Positions 60,252-64,000 of a DNA stretch of 64,000 nt are shown piece by piece. The DNA is from Novosphingobium malaysiense. GTDB lineage: Bacteria; Pseudomonadota; Alphaproteobacteria; Sphingomonadales; Sphingomonadaceae. The stretch spans positions 186,001 through 250,000 of the forward strand of contig NZ_JTDI01000007.1 of the NCBI RefSeq assembly GCF_000802225.1, in the 5' to 3' direction. The notes under the pieces were generated by a model. That model did not search any database. It saw only the letters and a list, made by a program, of their open reading frames with translations, and was not told the origin of the DNA. Both the position numbers and the translations under genes were made by a program. Each line of letters opens with the position of its first letter. The first letter of the stretch is position 1.

Positions 60252-61400
60252 TCAGGCGGGACGCTGATCCTCGTCGTTGGCCGGCACGCCGGACGTGACC
60301 ATTTCGACCATGTCCGGACTGGGGCTGAGTTCCACCGGCGCCACCGGCAGGGTGCGACGGCGAACCAGCGCCTCGGGCATGTTGCGGCGAAGCCAGTCGA
60401 GCATGCCTTCGCGCATGGCGCAGCGCAGGTCCCACAAGTCGCCCGAATTGGCCGCGGTCATCATCAGGCGAACCTCGATCGTCTCGTTGTTCATTCCCGT
60501 GATCATGACGCTCTGCGCACGGTGGTCCCAACGCGGATCGGTGGTCACTTGCCGTTCGAACTCGGTGCGGATCGGCGCGATGTCGGTGGCGTGATCGAGA
60601 TAGAGGAAGACCGTACCGGTGAGCTGCGAACTCGTTTTCGTCCAGTTCTGGAAGGTGTTCTCGAGGAACTTGTTCGACGGCACGACCAGCCGCCGTTCAT
60701 CCCAGATCTTGACGATCACGTAGGTCGTGCGGATGTCCTCGATGCGGCCCCACTCGCCGTCGACGATCACCACGTCGTCGATCGAGATCGGCTCGGTGAG
60801 CGCCATCTGGAAGCCGCTGATCAGCGCCTTGAGCGCGGGCTGGGCCGCGGCACCGACAGCCAGCGCGGCAAGACCGGCGGACGCCATCAGGGTGATGCCG
60901 ATCTGCCTGACCCCGGGAATGGCGAAAAGCATCAGCGCGACGGTGACGAAAACGATCACGAACGTACCGATGCGGCTGAGGATCGCCAGGCGCGTGCGGC
61001 GCCGACGGGCATTGCGGTTGTCCATCACGCTCACATCCGTGCGCAGCATCATGGCGTCGACGAAACTGTGCATCAGGGCCAGGACGATCCAGCCCAGCAG
61101 CGCCGGCATCACGAAGTCGCCCACCTTGCTCCAGGCCACGTCGAGCGCCGGCGTCTCGCGCGCGGCATAGGCAATGCCGAGGGCAACGAAGGCATAGCGC
61201 CCCGGGCGCGCCAGCCGCTTTACCAGGATGTCGTCGGTCTCGCTCTCGCTGGCGCTCGCCACCTTGCGCAGAAGGCGAAAGAGCAGGCGGTGGGCAATCA
61301 GCGCCACGGCAATGCCGACCACCGCAGCAACGACTGCGATGACGACCTGTTCGGTCCAGGCGGGAATTGCGCCGGTGTACTTTTCTATCCAATTGGCCAT
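60252..61400 (-). CDS. MscS-family mechanosensitive ion channel
   Basis: 382 residues. Four or five membrane helices occupy the N-terminal half (VVIAVVAAVVGIAVALIAHR, then FVIVFVTVALMLFAIPG). The pore-lining segment GITLMASAGLAALAVGAAAQ resembles the MscS TM3 gating helix. The beta domain follows (SIDDVVIVDGEWGRIEDIRT, WDERRLVVPSNKFLENTF). MscS channels open under osmotic downshock. I chose ATG 61400. It is next to a paralogous channel of the same strand; the two share most motifs and are probably a tandem duplication. It converges on the diguanylate cyclase gene, 21 bases away. Confidence 0.92.
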   Translation of the reverse strand: MANWIEKYTGAIPAWTEQVVIAVVAAVVGIAVALIAHRLLFRLLRKVASASESETDDILVKRLARPGRYAFVALGIAYAARETPALDVAWSKVGDFVMPALLGWIVLALMHSFVDAMMLRTDVSVMDNRNARRRRTRLAILSRIGTFVIVFVTVALMLFAIPGVRQIGITLMASAGLAALAVGAAAQPALKALISGFQMALTEPISIDDVVIVDGEWGRIEDIRTTYVIVKIWDERRLVVPSNKFLENTFQNWTKTSSQLTGTVFLYLDHATDIAPIRTEFERQVTTDPRWDHRAQSVMITGMNNETIEVRLMMTAANSGDLWDLRCAMREGMLDWLRRNMPEALVRRRTLPVAPVELSPSPDMVEMVTSGVPANDEDQRPA

Positions 61401-61463
61401 GGCGCCTATCGTATGGTCGCCGCGCCGATATTCAACCATAGCCGGCCACGCGACATCGGCGCA

Positions 61464-62633
61464 TCAGCCGTTGGCGGCGGCCTGCTGGCCTCCCTCTCCG
61501 GCCGACGACCCACCGTCCATTTGCGCCATGACATCGCCGGAGACAGGCCCGATACCCTTGATATCGACCGGGCCCATCGGCAGCATGCGGCTGCGCACGA
61601 TGGCTTCGGGCATCTTTTCGGCCACCCACTGGATCAGCGCCTCGCGAATGTCGCAGCGAAGGTCGAACAGCGTCGGGGAATCGCGCGCCGTCATCAGGAA
61701 ACGCACCTCGATGGCATCGCGCGTCAACTCGGTGACCTGCATGTGCTTGACGCGCTTGTCCCAGCGCGCGTTGCTTTCGACCAGTTCGTAGAACTTCTGC
61801 CGGATCGGCTCGAGCCGGGTATGCGGATCGACGTAGAACATCACCGTCCCCAGCAGCTGCGAGGTGGTCTTCGTCCAGTTCTGGAAAATCTCGTCGAGGA
61901 ACTTGCTGGTGGGGACGACCAGGCGGCGCTCGTCCCAGACCTTCACGACCACATAGGTGGTGCGGATTTCCTCGACCCAACCCCATTCGCCGCCGATGAT
62001 GACGGCATCGCCGATGACCACCGGCTCGGTCAGGGCCATCTGGAAGCCGGCGATCAGCGACTTGAGCGCGGGCTGGGCTGCGGCGCCCACGGCCAGGCCG
62101 GCCAGGCCGGCCGAGGCCACCAGCGTCACGCCGATGTCGCGCACGCCGGGGATCGAGAGCATCATCAGGCCCACGGTGACGAAGACGATCACGAACGTGG
62201 CGATGCGCCCGAAGATCGACAGGCGCGTGCGCCGCCGCCGGTTGCGGCGGTTGTCCGCCATCGAGATGTCGTTGCGCAGGATCATCGCATCGACGAAGGC
62301 ATTGAGGATCGCCACCGCCATCCAGCCGATCATGGCCGGCATCACGAGCGTGCCGATCCGCGACCACACCGCATCCAGCGCCGGCGTCTCGCGCGCAGCG
62401 AGAACCACGCCCAGCGCGATCAGCGCCCAGCGCGTCGGCCGGGCGAGACGCTTCACCACGAGATTGTCGGAATCGCTTTGGCTGGCCCGGGCAAAGCGGC
62501 GCAGCGCGCGGAACAGAATGCGATGGACGACAAGCGCCACGATCACCGCAACGGCGGCAATCACAACTGCGACGATCGTCTGCTCCAGCCAGTGGGGCAG
62601 ATCGCCGGTCACCTGTCTGAGAAGGTCGACCAT
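61464..62633 (-). CDS. MscS-family mechanosensitive ion channel (paralog)
   Basis: 389 residues from ATG 62633. The layout is as in the neighbour at 60252: membrane helices (TIVAVVIAAVAVIVALVVHR), pore helix GVTLVASAGLAGLAVGAAAQ, then VIGDAVIIGGEWGWVEEIRT and WDERRLVVPTSKFLDEIF. The C-terminus differs, with a Gly/Ser-rich tail. ATG 62633 is chosen because a longer frame to 62732 overlaps polA and adds unlike residues. The tandem pair may form distinct or mixed heptamers. The 63-base spacing to the next gene suggests they are co-transcribed. Confidence 0.9.
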   Translation of the reverse strand: MVDLLRQVTGDLPHWLEQTIVAVVIAAVAVIVALVVHRILFRALRRFARASQSDSDNLVVKRLARPTRWALIALGVVLAARETPALDAVWSRIGTLVMPAMIGWMAVAILNAFVDAMILRNDISMADNRRNRRRRTRLSIFGRIATFVIVFVTVGLMMLSIPGVRDIGVTLVASAGLAGLAVGAAAQPALKSLIAGFQMALTEPVVIGDAVIIGGEWGWVEEIRTTYVVVKVWDERRLVVPTSKFLDEIFQNWTKTTSQLLGTVMFYVDPHTRLEPIRQKFYELVESNARWDKRVKHMQVTELTRDAIEVRFLMTARDSPTLFDLRCDIREALIQWVAEKMPEAIVRSRMLPMGPVDIKGIGPVSGDVMAQMDGGSSAGEGGQQAAANG

Positions 62634-62688
62634 CCGTGTGAAACTATGCTGCAATGCAACAAGTTCCGCCAGAGCTAATTTTTCCCGA

Positions 62689-64000
62689 TCAGTGGGCGGC
62701 GCCCCAGCTCGCCCCCGAGCCGATTTCGACACCCAGCGGGACGTCCAGTCGGACGGCGGGTAGTGCCGCCTCGGCCATCACCCGCTCGATCACCGGTGAC
62801 GCCGCCGCGACGTCGCTTTCCGGCAATTCGAACACCAGTTCGTCGTGGACCTGCAGCAACATCTTCACATCGGGCAGCCCGGCCTCCGCCAGCGCGGGGC
62901 CCATGCGGGCCATGGCGCGCTTGATGATGTCCGCGCAGGTGCCCTGGATCGGCGCGTTGATCGCGGCGCGTTCGCTGCCCTGCCGCTCCGCGCCGTTCTT
63001 GGAATTGATGCGCGGGAACCAGGTCTTTCGGCCGAACAGCGTTTCCGAATAGCCGCGCTCGCGCACCTGCTCGAGCGTTTCGTGGATATAACGCTGGATG
63101 CCCGGGAACCGCTCGAAATAGCGATCGATCATCGCCTGTGCCTCGTCCGGATCGACGCCGAGACGCCCGGCCAGGCCCCATCGCGAGATACCGTAGAGGA
63201 TGGCGAAGTTGATCGTCTTGGCGCGCCCGCGCGTGTCGCGGTCGACGGTGCCGAACATCTCGGTCGCGGTGCGCGCGTGGATGTCCTCGCCCTTGGCGAA
63301 CGCTTCCTTGAGGCTCGGCACGTCGGCCATGTGCGCGGCAAGGCGCAGTTCGATCTGCGAATAGTCGGCCGAGAGCAGGACATTGCCCGGCTCGGCAACG
63401 AAGCACTCGCGGATCTCGCGGCCGATCTCGGTGCGGATCGGGATGTTCTGGAGGTTGGGCTCGGTCGAAGAAAGGCGCCCGGTCTGCGCGCCGACCAGCG
63501 AATAGCTGGTGTGGACGCGGCCCGTATCGGGATTGATCGCGGCCTGCAGCGCCTCGGTATAGGTCGAGCGCAGCTTGGAGAGCTGGCGCCATTCGAGGAC
63601 CTTGGTAGCGACCTCCGCGCCTTCTCCCGCCAGCTTTTCCAGCACCGCCTGATCGGTGGAATACTGGCCGGACTTGCCCTTGCGTCCGCCCTTGTAGCCC
63701 ATCTTGTCGAAAAGGATCTCGCCCAGCTGCTTGGGGCTGCCGATGGTGAATTCCTGCCCGCAGCAGGTGTAGATCTCCTGCTCGAGGGCGCCGAGCGCCT
63801 CGGCGAACTGGCTGGACAGGTGCGCCAGCCGGTCGCGGTCGACCTTGATGCCGTGCCGCTCCATCTGCGCGACGACGGGGATCAGCGGGCGGTCGACCCG
63901 CTCGTATATCCGGGTGCCGCCCTCCTCGCTAAGCCGCGGCTTGAGCACCGAATGCAGGCGCCAGGTCACGTCCGCATCCTCGGCCGCGTATTCGGTCGCG
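62689..64000 (-). CDS. polA: DNA polymerase I, C-terminal part (5' end outside window)
   Basis: The frame stays open to base 64000, so the N-terminal part lies beyond the window; 436 codons are visible. The 3'-5' exonuclease end is seen in ATEYAAEDADVTW. The polymerase domain has LLSADYSQIELRLAAHMADV (motif A), RGRAKTINFAILYGISRWGL (motif B with the O-helix) and LLQVHDELVFELPES (motif C, catalytic Asp). It repairs DNA and removes RNA primers. It ends 55 bases before the start of the MscS gene on the same strand. Confidence 0.97.
   Translation of the reverse strand, partial: ATEYAAEDADVTWRLHSVLKPRLSEEGGTRIYERVDRPLIPVVAQMERHGIKVDRDRLAHLSSQFAEALGALEQEIYTCCGQEFTIGSPKQLGEILFDKMGYKGGRKGKSGQYSTDQAVLEKLAGEGAEVATKVLEWRQLSKLRSTYTEALQAAINPDTGRVHTSYSLVGAQTGRLSSTEPNLQNIPIRTEIGREIRECFVAEPGNVLLSADYSQIELRLAAHMADVPSLKEAFAKGEDIHARTATEMFGTVDRDTRGRAKTINFAILYGISRWGLAGRLGVDPDEAQAMIDRYFERFPGIQRYIHETLEQVRERGYSETLFGRKTWFPRINSKNGAERQGSERAAINAPIQGTCADIIKRAMARMGPALAEAGLPDVKMLLQVHDELVFELPESDVAAASPVIERVMAEAALPAVRLDVPLGVEIGSGASWGAAH

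Noticed and set aside
1..64000. tRNA or rRNA genes and phage genes
   Set aside because: No tRNA-like cloverleaf with a GTTCRA arm, no rRNA sequence, integrase, transposase or phage structural gene was seen on either strand.

Overview
This window is GC-rich, tightly packed bacterial chromosome. It most resembles a sphingomonad alphaproteobacterium, probably Novosphingobium or a close relative. That placement rests on gene content seen here: a fused indolepyruvate ferredoxin oxidoreductase, a DUF4167 protein, an S46 peptidase, DUF2889, and several families of palindromic intergenic repeats typical of the group. It is an inference, since no rRNA is present.

Positions 1-35,500 form a catabolic region. 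An IclR regulator (cut by the window edge) precedes a KstD-like flavoprotein. Next come, on the minus strand, a biotin-dependent acyl-CoA carboxylase (two subunits) and a MaoC-type hydratase, facing a LysR regulator. A DUF559 nuclease gene with palindromic repeats sits between the two carboxylase subunits. Further on are a translationally coupled minus-strand set (SDR, SnoaL-like, luciferase-like, zinc alcohol dehydrogenase), the 1158-residue fused 2-oxoacid:ferredoxin oxidoreductase, DUF2889, and a second minus-strand set (aldehyde dehydrogenase, SDR, cytochrome P450, NADP oxidoreductase). Divergent from the latter are a succinate-semialdehyde-type dehydrogenase and a fumarylacetoacetase-family hydrolase. 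After a Tat-exported adenosine deaminase-like protein and a DUF1326/DUF2182 pair comes an AraC regulator with a plus-strand set (amidohydrolase, SDR, luciferase-like enzyme, esterase, SDR). Together these suggest stepwise oxidation, hydrolysis and CoA-dependent breakdown of a steroid, terpenoid or similar alicyclic/aromatic compound. The substrate cannot be named from sequence.

Positions 35,600-47,200 are mainly housekeeping: ppa, an M61 peptidase, hisS-prfA-prmC (overlapping), DUF4167, lnt, metK, trhO and a GST-like gene.

Positions 47,300-64,000 are mixed: S46 dipeptidyl peptidase, sulfurtransferase, CPBP protease, glutathione peroxidase, epimerase, a 3-oxoacid CoA-transferase pair divergent from a LysR regulator, a universal stress protein behind an FNR-like box, a candidate small RNA, a CDC48/VAT-like AAA+ ATPase, a diguanylate cyclase, two tandem MscS channels, and the 3' part of polA.

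The most unusual items are the repeat-embedded DUF559 gene, whose ribosome-binding site and C-terminus are supplied by the repeats; the Met/Cys-rich DUF1326-DUF2182 pair; the candidate small RNA upstream of the CDC48-like gene; the perfect palindrome over the first LysR start; and an aldehyde dehydrogenase that appears to start at CTG.
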